NCBI GenBank assembly: GCA_028715885.1
Contig: JAQUQX010000010.1
Location: 1-51,054, forward strand
DNA from: Candidatus Methanoperedens sp.
GTDB lineage: Archaea; Halobacteriota; Methanosarcinia; Methanosarcinales; Methanoperedenaceae
Reading direction: 5' to 3'
Length of the DNA stretch: 51,054 nucleotides
Shown here: positions 43,551-51,054 of the stretch, piece after piece
Layout of the letters: every line of letters starts with the position of its first letter
Position numbering within the stretch: the stretch's first letter is position 1
Program-made: the position numbers and the translations under genes
The notes under the pieces: generated by a model
What the model saw: the letters and a program-made list of their open reading frames with translations, nothing else
Database searches by the model: none
What the model was told of the DNA's origin: nothing

Positions 43551-44450
43551 ATGACCACCACCTGTTCAGCCCCCGGCAAAATATACCTCTTCGGCGAGCA
43601 TGCCGTGGTGTATGGCGAACCTGCCATCGCATGCGCTGTGGAACTCCGAACCAGCGTCAGCGCAAAAAGCGCAGATGCAATAACAATATCATCTGATATC
43701 GGGACTACGGGGCTTGATTTCGAGGTACATCCTTATGTTTCATTTGCAATAAAAAAAATGGATTCGCCCAATGTCTCAATAGAAATAAACTCCGACATCC
43801 CCGTGGGGTCGGGACTCGGTTCATCCGCCGCCGTCACTGTCGCGACGCTTGCCGCCATCAATATCGAATGCAGGCTCGGGTATGAAAAAGAAGACATTGC
43901 AAGAATGGGACACGAAATAGAAAAAGAGGTGCAGGGTGCCGCAAGTCCCACGGATACCTTTGTCTCAACCTTCGGAGGCGTGGTCGAGATACCTTCAAGG
44001 AAGAGGCTGAACCTCTTGGACTGCGGTATCGTTATCGGCAATACGAATAAAGGCGCATCTCCCAAAAAAACCGCAAAACTCGTAAAACAGGTCGCACAGC
44101 TCAAAGAAGAATATCCTGAAACGATAAACCCGATAATCAAAACCATCGGTTCATTTGCAAGGCAAGGTGAAGTCCTGGTTTCAGAGAAAGATTACAATTC
44201 GCTTGGAAAACTTATGAACGTGAACCACGGGCTGCTCGATGCCCTTGGCGTGTGCACAATGGAATTATCCGTGCTTGTGTATGCAGCAAGGAACGCAGGC
44301 GCATACGGCGCAAAGCTCACGGGCGCGGGCGGGGACGGATGCATGGTGGCGCTTACAGATTCTCCCCGCGATGTGGCGGCTGCGATAGAAAAATCCGGGG
44401 GGCAGGCGATAATTACCCGATTTACTTCCGAGGGGGTAAAACAGGTTTGA
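43551..44450 (+). CDS. mvk: Mevalonate kinase
   Basis: 299-residue GHMP kinase that makes mevalonate 5-phosphate. APGKIYLFGEHAVVYG is at 7-22, the ATP loop PVGSGLGSSA at 84-93, and the C-terminal KLTGAGGDGC motif near 262-271. It is first gene of mvk-ipk-fni-rnj-idsA and overlaps ipk by one base. Confidence 0.97.
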   Translation: MTTTCSAPGKIYLFGEHAVVYGEPAIACAVELRTSVSAKSADAITISSDIGTTGLDFEVHPYVSFAIKKMDSPNVSIEINSDIPVGSGLGSSAAVTVATLAAINIECRLGYEKEDIARMGHEIEKEVQGAASPTDTFVSTFGGVVEIPSRKRLNLLDCGIVIGNTNKGASPKKTAKLVKQVAQLKEEYPETINPIIKTIGSFARQGEVLVSEKDYNSLGKLMNVNHGLLDALGVCTMELSVLVYAARNAGAYGAKLTGAGGDGCMVALTDSPRDVAAAIEKSGGQAIITRFTSEGVKQV

Positions 44451-45223
44451 TGAACCCCGTGATTTTAAAGATTGGCGGAAGCGTGATAACGGAAAAGAAT
44501 TCCGATATTCCCGAGCGTGCAAAAATGGGCGATATCGACAGGCTCTCGCATGAGATTGCTGAATTTAAATCAGGCTCCGATTCAAGCATAATTCTGGTTC
44601 ACGGCGCGGGGTCGTTCGGTCACCCGCAGGCAATGAAATACAAACTGAACCTGGAATTCAACGCACGGGGCGCCTATCTGACACACGTTTCGGTAAAAAA
44701 ATTAAATTCGATAGTTCTGGAATCATTAAATAACGCAGGCGTCACATCGCTGCCTGTCCACCCCTTAAATTCCTGCCTTCTTGATAACGGAAAGCTCGTT
44801 CATTTCCAGCTTGAGCAGATTAAAGTCATGCTGGAGCGAGGTATAATGCCTGTGCTTCACGGGGATGTGGTGATGGACAGAAGCAAAGGGGCAGCAGTCC
44901 TTTCGGGCGACCGCATAATCCCGCGTCTTGCGCTTGAACTGAAAGCATCAAAAATAGGCGCTGGCAGCAATGTTGACGGCGTGCTGGATGAGAACGGAAA
45001 CGTTATTAGAAAAATCACACCCAGCAGCTTTGCGGATATGAAAAAGCACATCAAAGGTTCAACATCCACAGACGTTACCGGCGGAATGCTCGGGAAAGTG
45101 TCCGAGCTACTGGAACTGGCAAACGCAGGGATAAGCTCGCGCATCTTTAACGCATCCAGGAAGGGTATGGTATCGAAATTTTTATATGGAGAGAATGTAG
45201 GAACATTAATAGCGGACAAATGA
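44450..45223 (+). CDS. ipk: Isopentenyl phosphate kinase
   Basis: 257-residue amino-acid-kinase-fold enzyme that phosphorylates isopentenyl phosphate to isopentenyl diphosphate, the last step of the archaeal mevalonate route. ILKIGGSVITEKN is at 5-17, and HGAGSFGHPQA with the conserved His58 at 51-61. GDVVMDRSKGAAVLSGDRI follows, as does TGGMLGKV near 206-213. The frame extends upstream inside mvk; ATG 44450 gives the family N-terminus. Confidence 0.95.
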   Translation: MNPVILKIGGSVITEKNSDIPERAKMGDIDRLSHEIAEFKSGSDSSIILVHGAGSFGHPQAMKYKLNLEFNARGAYLTHVSVKKLNSIVLESLNNAGVTSLPVHPLNSCLLDNGKLVHFQLEQIKVMLERGIMPVLHGDVVMDRSKGAAVLSGDRIIPRLALELKASKIGAGSNVDGVLDENGNVIRKITPSSFADMKKHIKGSTSTDVTGGMLGKVSELLELANAGISSRIFNASRKGMVSKFLYGENVGTLIADK

Positions 45224-45257
45224 GTTTTATATAAAAGGTCAACCGTAGAGGTACTGA

Positions 45258-46364
45258 ATGACGACATCGGACAGGAAGATAGAACATTTATTGTTATGCG
45301 TTGAAAAGGACGTTGAAGCGCATCGAAACCGTACAGGACTTCGAGCCAGCGGTTTTGACGACGTTGACCTTGTGCATAACTGTCTTCCCGAGATTAACAA
45401 GAAAGCATTTGACTTAGAGACAGAATTTTTAGGTAAGAAATTGCGGGCACCCTTCCTGATAGCCTCGATGACAGGCGGTCATCCCGATACAAAAGCTGTG
45501 AATGCAACACTTGCAGGCGCGGCTGAAGAACTCGGCATAGGCATAGGCGTGGGCAGCCAGAGGGCGGCAATCGAAGATCCGAGCATGGAGGAATCCTTCA
45601 GGATAGTGAGGGACAAAGCCCCCAATGCATTCATATACGGAAATGTGGGTGCAGCGCAGTTGAACGAGTTCGGGATTGAAGGGCTTGAGCGGGCTGTGGA
45701 GATGATAGGCGCTAACGCCATGGCGATTCACCTGAATTTTCTCCAGGAAGCAATACAGCCGGAAGGCAATGTGGATGCCACCGGATGCCTTGCCGCAATC
45801 AAAAAAGTCTGCACCGAACTTTCAGTGCCTGTAATAGTAAAAGAGACAGGCGCGGGCATATCTCATTCCCAGGCAGTTGCTATCTGCGAGGCAGGCGCTG
45901 CTGCTATTGATGTTGGCGGTCTTGGCGGGACAAGCTGGGCCGGGGTTGAAACCTACAGGGCGCAAAAACGCGGTGATTTATTATCCGAACATCTGGGCAA
46001 GCAGTTCTGGAACTGGGGCATACCCACAGCAGCCAGTATCGTAGAATCTGTTATTTCAGTTCCGGTCGTTGCAACTGGAGGGATACGTTCGGGCATAGAT
46101 GCTGCGAAATCTATTGCTCTCGGCGCCTCCCTTTGCGGTATTGCGCTGCCCCTTGTTGCGCCTGCCTTGAAAGGGCAGAAAGATGTGGCAGACAAGCTGA
46201 CCCTTATTATCGAAGAACTCAGGGTAGCAATGTTCTTATGTGGATGCAGGACTATTGAAGAACTCGGCAACGCTCCTGTGGTTATTACAGGCAGAACAAG
46301 AGAGTTTTTAGAGCAGAGAGGATTTGAGACTGCTAAATTTGCAAGAAAAAGATATAAATTATGA
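45258..46364 (+). CDS. fni: Type 2 isopentenyl-diphosphate delta-isomerase
   Basis: 368-residue FMN enzyme that interconverts IPP and DMAPP. RKIEHLLLC at the N-terminus, SMTGGHPDT, the GVGSQRAAIEDP stretch and the C-terminal VATGGIRSGIDAAKSIALGA flavin-phosphate site match the family. It lies 34 nt after ipk. Confidence 0.97.
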   Translation: MTTSDRKIEHLLLCVEKDVEAHRNRTGLRASGFDDVDLVHNCLPEINKKAFDLETEFLGKKLRAPFLIASMTGGHPDTKAVNATLAGAAEELGIGIGVGSQRAAIEDPSMEESFRIVRDKAPNAFIYGNVGAAQLNEFGIEGLERAVEMIGANAMAIHLNFLQEAIQPEGNVDATGCLAAIKKVCTELSVPVIVKETGAGISHSQAVAICEAGAAAIDVGGLGGTSWAGVETYRAQKRGDLLSEHLGKQFWNWGIPTAASIVESVISVPVVATGGIRSGIDAAKSIALGASLCGIALPLVAPALKGQKDVADKLTLIIEELRVAMFLCGCRTIEELGNAPVVITGRTREFLEQRGFETAKFARKRYKL

Positions 46365-46373
46365 TGATGATAA

Positions 46374-46395
46374 ACCCCGCATTTAAATGCGGGGT
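46374..46395. repeat. 22-bp palindrome between fni and the RNase J gene
   Basis: CCCCGCATTTAAATGCGGGG (46375-46394) is a perfect palindrome, extended by one A-T pair on each side. It matches the layout of the shorter palindrome at 29804-29823. The core holds ATTTAAAT, so it may be an internal TATA, an RNA hairpin or both. Confidence 0.65.
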
Positions 46396-46412
46396 GTTAC
46401 GGAGTGAATAAA

Positions 46413-47750
46413 ATGACAGAAATAGGAATTATTGCAGTCGGCGGCTACAATGAAATGGGTCGTAACATGACTGGAATAAGAATAGACAACGATATTATCG
46501 TACTGGATATGGGACTGCAACTGGACAGGGTGCAGATACACGAAGATGTGGAAATAGACAAAATGCACTCAATGGACCTTATAAAGATGGGGGCTATTCC
46601 GGATGATACGATAATGAAAGAAGTAAGCGGAAGTGTCAAAGCTATCGTATGCACTCACGGTCATCTTGACCACATTGGAGCCATATCGAAACTTGCGCAC
46701 AGGTACAAAGCGCCTATAATAGCAACCCCTTATACCGCGGAACTGGTCAGGCATGAGATATCGGATGAAAAGAAATTTAAGGTGACTAATGAAGTGATAC
46801 CACTGAAAATTGGAGGAATATATAATCTCACACCCGATATACAGATCGAATTCGTCCGCATACAGCACAGCATTGTGGATTCGGCGTTTGCGGCTATCCA
46901 TACGCCGGATGGCGTAGTCTTGTATGCCAGCGACTTTAAATTAGACCGCACGCCCACCCTTGGCGAACCCCCGGACTTCCAGAGGCTGCGGAAACTCGGA
47001 AAAGAAGGGGTAAAAGCCATGATTACCGAGAGCACGAATTCAGGACTATCCGGGAAGACGCCGTCTGAACAAATAGCAAAAGACCTTGTACGCGATGTGC
47101 TTCTGGGAACTGAAGAGACCGAATCCGGCGTTATAATTACCACTTTCTCATCCCATGTTGCGCGTATTAACGCAATTATTGAGGCGGCAGAGGAGATGAA
47201 CAGGATTCCGGTTTTGCTCGGGCGTTCCATGGAACGCTATCTTTCAATAGCCCAGAAGATGAAATATATAAAATTCCCAAAAAATCTTGAAATACACGGG
47301 AACAGGAATGCTGTTGATAAAGCCTTAAAACGAATATCACAGGATGGAAAAAAGAAATATCTCCCGATAGTCACTGGTCACCAGGGCGAGCCGGATTCGA
47401 TTCTTACACGGATAGCGAATGGCGAAACGCAGTTCAGGATAGAGCCCGGGGATAAGATAGTCTTTTCAGCGAACACTATTCCAAGCCCCATGACAATGGC
47501 GAACAGACATGCGCTTGAGATTAAGCTGAAAATGGCGGGTGCAAGGATTTATGAAAATGTGCATGTATCGGGGCACGCGAGCAGGGAAGATCACTGGGAA
47601 CTCCTCAGAATGATAAATCCTGAGCAGGTGATACCGTCGCACGGGACTATGGTCATGCATGCAAATTATGTGGAAATGGCTGAGGACGCCGGGTACCATT
47701 TCGGGGATACAGTGCATATCATGAGAAATGGAGAGGAGATGGTCTTATAA
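46413..47750 (+). CDS. rnj: Archaeal RNase J
   Basis: 445-residue beta-CASP nuclease (5'-3' exonuclease on RNA). HGHLDH is at 82-87. ITTFSSHVARI near 237 and the C-terminal VSGHASREDHWELL and PSHGTMVMHANY histidine motifs follow. It lacks the KH part of FttA. I start at ATG 46413 behind GGAGTGA; GTG 46404 is part of that site. Its place among the isoprenoid genes is common in Euryarchaeota. The stop codon abuts the repeat element before idsA. Confidence 0.95.
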   Translation: MTEIGIIAVGGYNEMGRNMTGIRIDNDIIVLDMGLQLDRVQIHEDVEIDKMHSMDLIKMGAIPDDTIMKEVSGSVKAIVCTHGHLDHIGAISKLAHRYKAPIIATPYTAELVRHEISDEKKFKVTNEVIPLKIGGIYNLTPDIQIEFVRIQHSIVDSAFAAIHTPDGVVLYASDFKLDRTPTLGEPPDFQRLRKLGKEGVKAMITESTNSGLSGKTPSEQIAKDLVRDVLLGTEETESGVIITTFSSHVARINAIIEAAEEMNRIPVLLGRSMERYLSIAQKMKYIKFPKNLEIHGNRNAVDKALKRISQDGKKKYLPIVTGHQGEPDSILTRIANGETQFRIEPGDKIVFSANTIPSPMTMANRHALEIKLKMAGARIYENVHVSGHASREDHWELLRMINPEQVIPSHGTMVMHANYVEMAEDAGYHFGDTVHIMRNGEEMVL

Positions 47751-47853
47751 AAAACTTTAGGATAGTTTTATCAAAAACTGTTGCGTCAGTTTACACCGCA
47801 CACACGCATGACAAAGCCATGCGTGGATACCTCATAAAGCGAGGTATCGCTTT
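47751..47853 (+). repeat. Three-hairpin intergenic element, copy 3 (abuts idsA ATG)
   Basis: 103 nt. Hairpin 1: AAAACTTT-AGG-ATAGTTTT, with one mismatch. The middle region is longer and unrelated in sequence, but again has an 8-bp hairpin, CACGCATG (47803-47810) with CATGCGTG (47818-47825). Hairpin 3: ATAAAGCGA-GGTA-TCGCTTTAT, 9 bp, takes in the AT of the idsA ATG and puts GAGGTA in its loop. Confidence 0.85.
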
Positions 47854-48816
47854 ATGATTGAAGAAATCCTCCAGCAAAAGGCTAAACTGGTGGATGAGGC
47901 TATACCTAAATTTCTCCCCATAACCCCCCCGGATGAAATGTATAAAGCCATGCGCCATCTGCTGGATGCAGGCGGGAAAAGGCTCCGTCCAAGTGCATTA
48001 TTGCTGGCAGCCGAGGCTGTAGGCGGCAAGCCGGAAAACGTGCTACCTGCGGCGGTAGCTGTGGAACTGGTGCATAATTTCACATTGATACATGATGACA
48101 TAATGGATGAGGCTGACCTCAGAAGGGGACTCACGACGGTGCATAAAAAATGGGGCGTATCGAGTGCGATAGTTGCAGGGGATGCCCTTTACTCAAAAGC
48201 ATTTGAGATTCTTTCGTGCACAAAAAGCGAGCCGCAGATGCTTGTTGAAAGTCTTGAACTTTTATCAAAAACATGCACGGACATATGCGAGGGGCAGTGG
48301 ATGGACATGAATTTTGAAACCAGGAAAGACGTAAAAGAAGAGGAATACATGCGCATGGTGGAGAAAAAGACTGCTGTGCTTTTCGCGACTGCCGTGAAAA
48401 TGGGAGCTGTGCTGTCAGGCGCAAACAGGGAAATAGTACGTGCCCTGTGGGATTTTGGCAGACATACAGGTGTGGGATTCCAGATATACGATGATGTAAT
48501 AGACCTTATAACGCCTGAGGAGATACTCGGGAAAGCGCAGGGCGGGGATATTATTGAGGGCAAGCGAACGCTTATTGTGATACACGCGCTTTCAAAAGGA
48601 GTTACTATCGACGCACTCGGGAAAAGCAATGCCACACGAAGCGAGATTTCTGCTGCTATTACGGCTTTGAGGGAATCGGGTTCGATTGATTATGCCATGA
48701 ATAAGGCGGTCGGTTTTGTGGAGGAAGGTAAGGCTGCGCTCAAGGTGCTGCCTGATTCCGAAGCGAAGAAGATACTTATCGGGCTTGCGGATTATATGAT
48801 TGAGAGGAAGTATTAG
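47854..48816 (+). CDS. idsA: Geranylgeranyl diphosphate synthase
   Basis: 320-residue trans-prenyltransferase. The first DDxxD is DDIMD at 81-85 and the second DDVID at 213-217; GGKRLRP lies near 47. The residue five before the first DDxxD is Phe76, the position that sets C20 length in archaeal type I GGPP synthases. The Shine-Dalgarno site sits in the loop of the repeat hairpin immediately before the ATG. Confidence 0.96.
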   Translation: MIEEILQQKAKLVDEAIPKFLPITPPDEMYKAMRHLLDAGGKRLRPSALLLAAEAVGGKPENVLPAAVAVELVHNFTLIHDDIMDEADLRRGLTTVHKKWGVSSAIVAGDALYSKAFEILSCTKSEPQMLVESLELLSKTCTDICEGQWMDMNFETRKDVKEEEYMRMVEKKTAVLFATAVKMGAVLSGANREIVRALWDFGRHTGVGFQIYDDVIDLITPEEILGKAQGGDIIEGKRTLIVIHALSKGVTIDALGKSNATRSEISAAITALRESGSIDYAMNKAVGFVEEGKAALKVLPDSEAKKILIGLADYMIERKY

Positions 48817-48860
48817 ATTATCTTCCTTTTCACCATATTATTGGGCGATGAAGCGATATT

Positions 48861-49316
48861 TTAAGTTATTTCACGAATCTCACAATACATTTTTTGATTT
48901 GCAATTCCATGTTTTGCAAAATCCGGATGCTCAAGATATTCTCCTGTAGGAATAAATCCCAATTTGGAGAAAAAACCTGCAGAGGTATTTCTTGCATAAG
49001 TATGAATTGTTATCGGAACATTCAACTCTACAAGTTCTATTAATTTCCCCACCAGGCGTCTGCCTACTGAGCGCCCCTGATAGTCAAAAGATACAGCAAT
49101 ATGTCGAATCTCAATCTCGTCATCCGAAAGCCAATTTGCCACAAGGCATCCTACCACATTGCCACTATCAACAGCTATAAGCTCTATCTGGGGATAGTTC
49201 AACTTGAATGATTGCCGTATATCGCGTGGAAGTCCAAGCGGTTTCCAGAGGACATTCCAGAGTAACTGATCTAATTCATTCTTTTCTTTTTCCGTGACGG
49301 CATGTTTAATATTCAT
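48861..49316 (-). CDS. GNAT-family acetyltransferase
   Basis: 151 residues. The acetyl-CoA loop is YQGRSVGRRLVGKLI near 83-97, preceded by EIEIRHIAVSF and followed by ARNTSAGFFSKLGFIPTGEYLEH, the usual GNAT C-terminal motif. Substrate unknown. The frame is open into ilvD; ATG 49316 gives the family length. It follows ilvD on the same strand with a 22-nt gap. Confidence 0.88.
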   Translation of the reverse strand: MNIKHAVTEKEKNELDQLLWNVLWKPLGLPRDIRQSFKLNYPQIELIAVDSGNVVGCLVANWLSDDEIEIRHIAVSFDYQGRSVGRRLVGKLIELVELNVPITIHTYARNTSAGFFSKLGFIPTGEYLEHPDFAKHGIANQKMYCEIREIT

Positions 49317-49338
49317 TGACCATGACTTCTGAAAACAG

Positions 49339-51003
49339 TCATGATATGACTGCGCCCTTATCCGCCGAGCTAACCATTCTCTGATACCGCGCCAGATAAC
49401 CTCTTGTAACCTTGGGCGCAGGAGGCTTCCACGCTTTCCTTCTTTTCTCAAGTTCTTCCCGCGCGACTTTCAAATCCAATACGCGTCTGGGAATATCTAT
49501 CTCAATAATATCGCCATTCCTGACAAGAGCTATGGGTCCACCATCTGCCGCCTCCGGCGCTACATGACCGATACACGGACCTCTTGTGCCTCCGGAGAAC
49601 CTGCCGTCCGTGATGAGCGCGACTGAATCGATAAGCCCCATGCCTGCTATTGCTGCCGTGGGTGAGAGCATCTCCCTCATTCCCGGACCTCCCTTCGGAC
49701 CTTCGTACCTGATGACAAGGCAGTCGCCTGACTTGATTTTTTTAGCCATGATAGCTTTCATGGCTTCCTCCTCGCCGTCAAAAACGAGCGCATGTCCTGA
49801 GAATCTCTGCATTTTCTGGTTTACTGCCGTCTGCTTTACCACAGAGCCATTGGGAGCAAGACTTCCCCGCAGCACAGCTATTCCGCCTTCTGCATGCACG
49901 GGTGAATCCATGCTTGCGATTATCTCCTTACTTGCGCGCGGATTTATGATTATGTACTCCTTCAGGTTTTCATCCAGGGTTTTTCCGGTAACGGTCAGGG
50001 TATCCATGGCAAGCTTCTCCTGCAGACGCTTCTGGATTACAGGCACTCCTCCGGCGCGTTCAAAATCAACCAGATAGCGGTCTCCTCCGGGTCTTAAGTT
50101 TATGAGATGCGGCGTCTCCCTGCTTATCTCATCAAACCTTGAAAGCGAAAGCGTAAGCCCGAATTCCTGCGCTATGGCTGGAAGATGGAGCGCGGTATTC
50201 GTGCTGCCCCCGATTGCCATGTCCACGCGTATCGCATTGTCAAGCGATGCCTGAGTGACTATCTGACTTGGTCTTATGCCTTTTTTCACAAGTTCAAGTA
50301 TTTTCATGCCTGAATGCTTTGCAATCCTTGTCTTTTTAGCGTCCACGGCATGCGCTGTTCCGCATCCGGGCAGGCTCATGCCCAGCGCCTCGGTCACGCA
50401 CGCCATCGTGTTCGCGGTAAAGAGCCCGGCGCATGAGCCAGCGCCGCAGCATGAGCAGTCCTCAAGGTTCTTTAGTTCCTTATCTGTGAGCTTATTGTTC
50501 TGGCGCGCTCCCACAGCCTCGAATAAAGATATTAAATCCCTGGGTTCATCCCCGACTATCCCGGGCATCATGGGTCCGCCTGTCACTACTATGGCGGGGA
50601 TGTCAAGCCTTCCCGCAGCCATGAGATGTCCGGGGACGATTTTGTCGCATGTGGGTATCATCACCATGCCGTCGAACTGGTGCGCTTCGACCATGAGTTC
50701 GATGCTGTCTGCTATCAATTCCCTGCTGGGCAGCGAGTTCTTCATGCCCGTGTGCCCCATTGCTATGCCGTCGCATATCCCGATGGTGTTGAATTCAAAC
50801 GGCACGCCTCCTGCCATCCGTATCCCCGCTTTTACCGCTTCGGCGAGCTTATCAAGATGAATGTGTCCGGGAATTATCTCGTTCCAGGAGTTCACCACTC
50901 CTATGAAGGGAAGAGCCATTTCTTCATCGGTCAGCCCGACTGCTTTTAATAAAGACCTGTGCGGGGCGCGTTCAAGTCCTTTTTTGATGTTATCGCTTCT
51001 CAT
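49339..51003 (-). CDS. ilvD: Dihydroxy-acid dehydratase
   Basis: 554-residue iron-sulfur enzyme of branched-chain amino-acid synthesis. Cluster cysteines are seen in [19 protein letters not shown] and [18 protein letters not shown]; the C-terminal [18 protein letters not shown] is conserved. A TTATTTTAAAG box (51028-51038) lies about 31 bp before the ATG, so the transcript is close to leaderless. Confidence 0.97.
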   Translation of the reverse strand: MRSDNIKKGLERAPHRSLLKAVGLTDEEMALPFIGVVNSWNEIIPGHIHLDKLAEAVKAGIRMAGGVPFEFNTIGICDGIAMGHTGMKNSLPSRELIADSIELMVEAHQFDGMVMIPTCDKIVPGHLMAAGRLDIPAIVVTGGPMMPGIVGDEPRDLISLFEAVGARQNNKLTDKELKNLEDCSCCGAGSCAGLFTANTMACVTEALGMSLPGCGTAHAVDAKKTRIAKHSGMKILELVKKGIRPSQIVTQASLDNAIRVDMAIGGSTNTALHLPAIAQEFGLTLSLSRFDEISRETPHLINLRPGGDRYLVDFERAGGVPVIQKRLQEKLAMDTLTVTGKTLDENLKEYIIINPRASKEIIASMDSPVHAEGGIAVLRGSLAPNGSVVKQTAVNQKMQRFSGHALVFDGEEEAMKAIMAKKIKSGDCLVIRYEGPKGGPGMREMLSPTAAIAGMGLIDSVALITDGRFSGGTRGPCIGHVAPEAADGGPIALVRNGDIIEIDIPRRVLDLKVAREELEKRRKAWKPPAPKVTRGYLARYQRMVSSADKGAVIS

Positions 51004-51054
51004 GATACCCGTGTTTAGACGACCTCGGTTATTTTAAAGATTACGTTTGTGCGG

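Noticed and set aside
44252-44449. N-terminal extension of the ipk frame into mvk
   Set aside because: The extension is an out-of-frame reading of mvk with Arg/Gly-rich composition; MNPVILKIGGS at 44450 is the family start.
46358-46371. ATGATGATGA as a box C of a C/D guide RNA
   Set aside because: No D box or second C'/D' pair at usable distance.
1-51054. CRISPR array, insertion sequence, integrase or replication origin
   Set aside because: No regularly spaced repeats with spacers, no transposase or recombinase motif, and no Orc1/Cdc6 gene with origin repeats were found.

Overview
The window is a contiguous piece of a euryarchaeal chromosome. Archaeal information-processing genes fill it: proteasome beta subunit, the KH/beta-CASP termination nuclease aCPSF1/FttA, aIF5B, aEF-1beta, and the L7Ae-S28e-L24e and L3-to-SecY ribosomal operons with RNase P Rpp29 inside. 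Archaeal ether-lipid genes, TATA boxes 25-31 bp upstream of leaderless starts and GGTGAT-type Shine-Dalgarno sites agree with this. A probable methanofuran kinase (MfnE type), a FilR1-domain regulator, a PGF-CTERM surface protein and a ferredoxin + geranylgeranyl reductase pair suggest the Methanosarcinales / anaerobic methanotroph neighbourhood. That placement is inference; there is no 16S gene here.

Layout. 1-8.5 kb: Lhr helicase (cut by the left edge), a 42-codon membrane ORF, a CYTH protein, psmB, fttA, tRNA-Ala(CGC) behind ef1b and a zinc microprotein, a class II tRNA with a UAA anticodon beside a degenerate tRNA copy, a membrane protein and an amino-acid kinase. 8.6-15.9 kb: mtnA, aIF5B, a FecR/PGF-CTERM surface protein between infB and ndk, then L24e, S28e, L7Ae and a membrane-anchored unknown. 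16-19.9 kb: trpDFEG behind an operator of four 10-bp repeats built on TGTACA. 19.9-21.1 kb: a small accessory cassette (nuclease-like ORF, DUF433, DUF5615). 21.1-24.5 kb: an Obg/YchF-family GTPase and a divergent Roadblock / HEAT-like / coiled-coil locus. 24.5-38 kb: the L3-to-SecY operon behind a leader of about 200 nt. 38-49 kb: a UbiA-family enzyme, a FilR1 regulator, a degenerate receiver protein, ferredoxin + GGR, a 53-codon ORF, a YkgJ-type protein, a DUF3368/UPF0175 toxin-antitoxin pair, and mvk-ipk-fni-RNase J-idsA for isoprenoid lipid precursors. 49-51 kb: a GNAT protein and ilvD.

How the genes work together. mvk, ipk, fni and idsA make geranylgeranyl diphosphate from mevalonate by the isopentenyl-phosphate route. 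GGR with its ferredoxin saturates the resulting lipid chains. aRNase J inside that operon and FttA near the proteasome gene are the two beta-CASP nucleases. trpDFEG covers chorismate to carboxyphenylaminodeoxyribulose phosphate except the trpC step; trpC, trpB and trpA are not in the window.

The most unusual signal is a composite RNA-like repeat. It occurs twice in tandem before rpl14 and once before idsA, about 17.5 kb away. Each copy has an 8-bp A/T hairpin, a variable 8-bp hairpin with a compensatory change, and a final hairpin whose loop holds the Shine-Dalgarno sequence; where a gene follows, the stem runs into its ATG. It looks like a portable translation-start element. Other strong regulatory signals are the trp operator, a possible kink-turn in the L7Ae leader next to its Shine-Dalgarno site, a palindrome family centred on ATTTAAAT, and a shared motif at the UbiA and FilR1 promoters.
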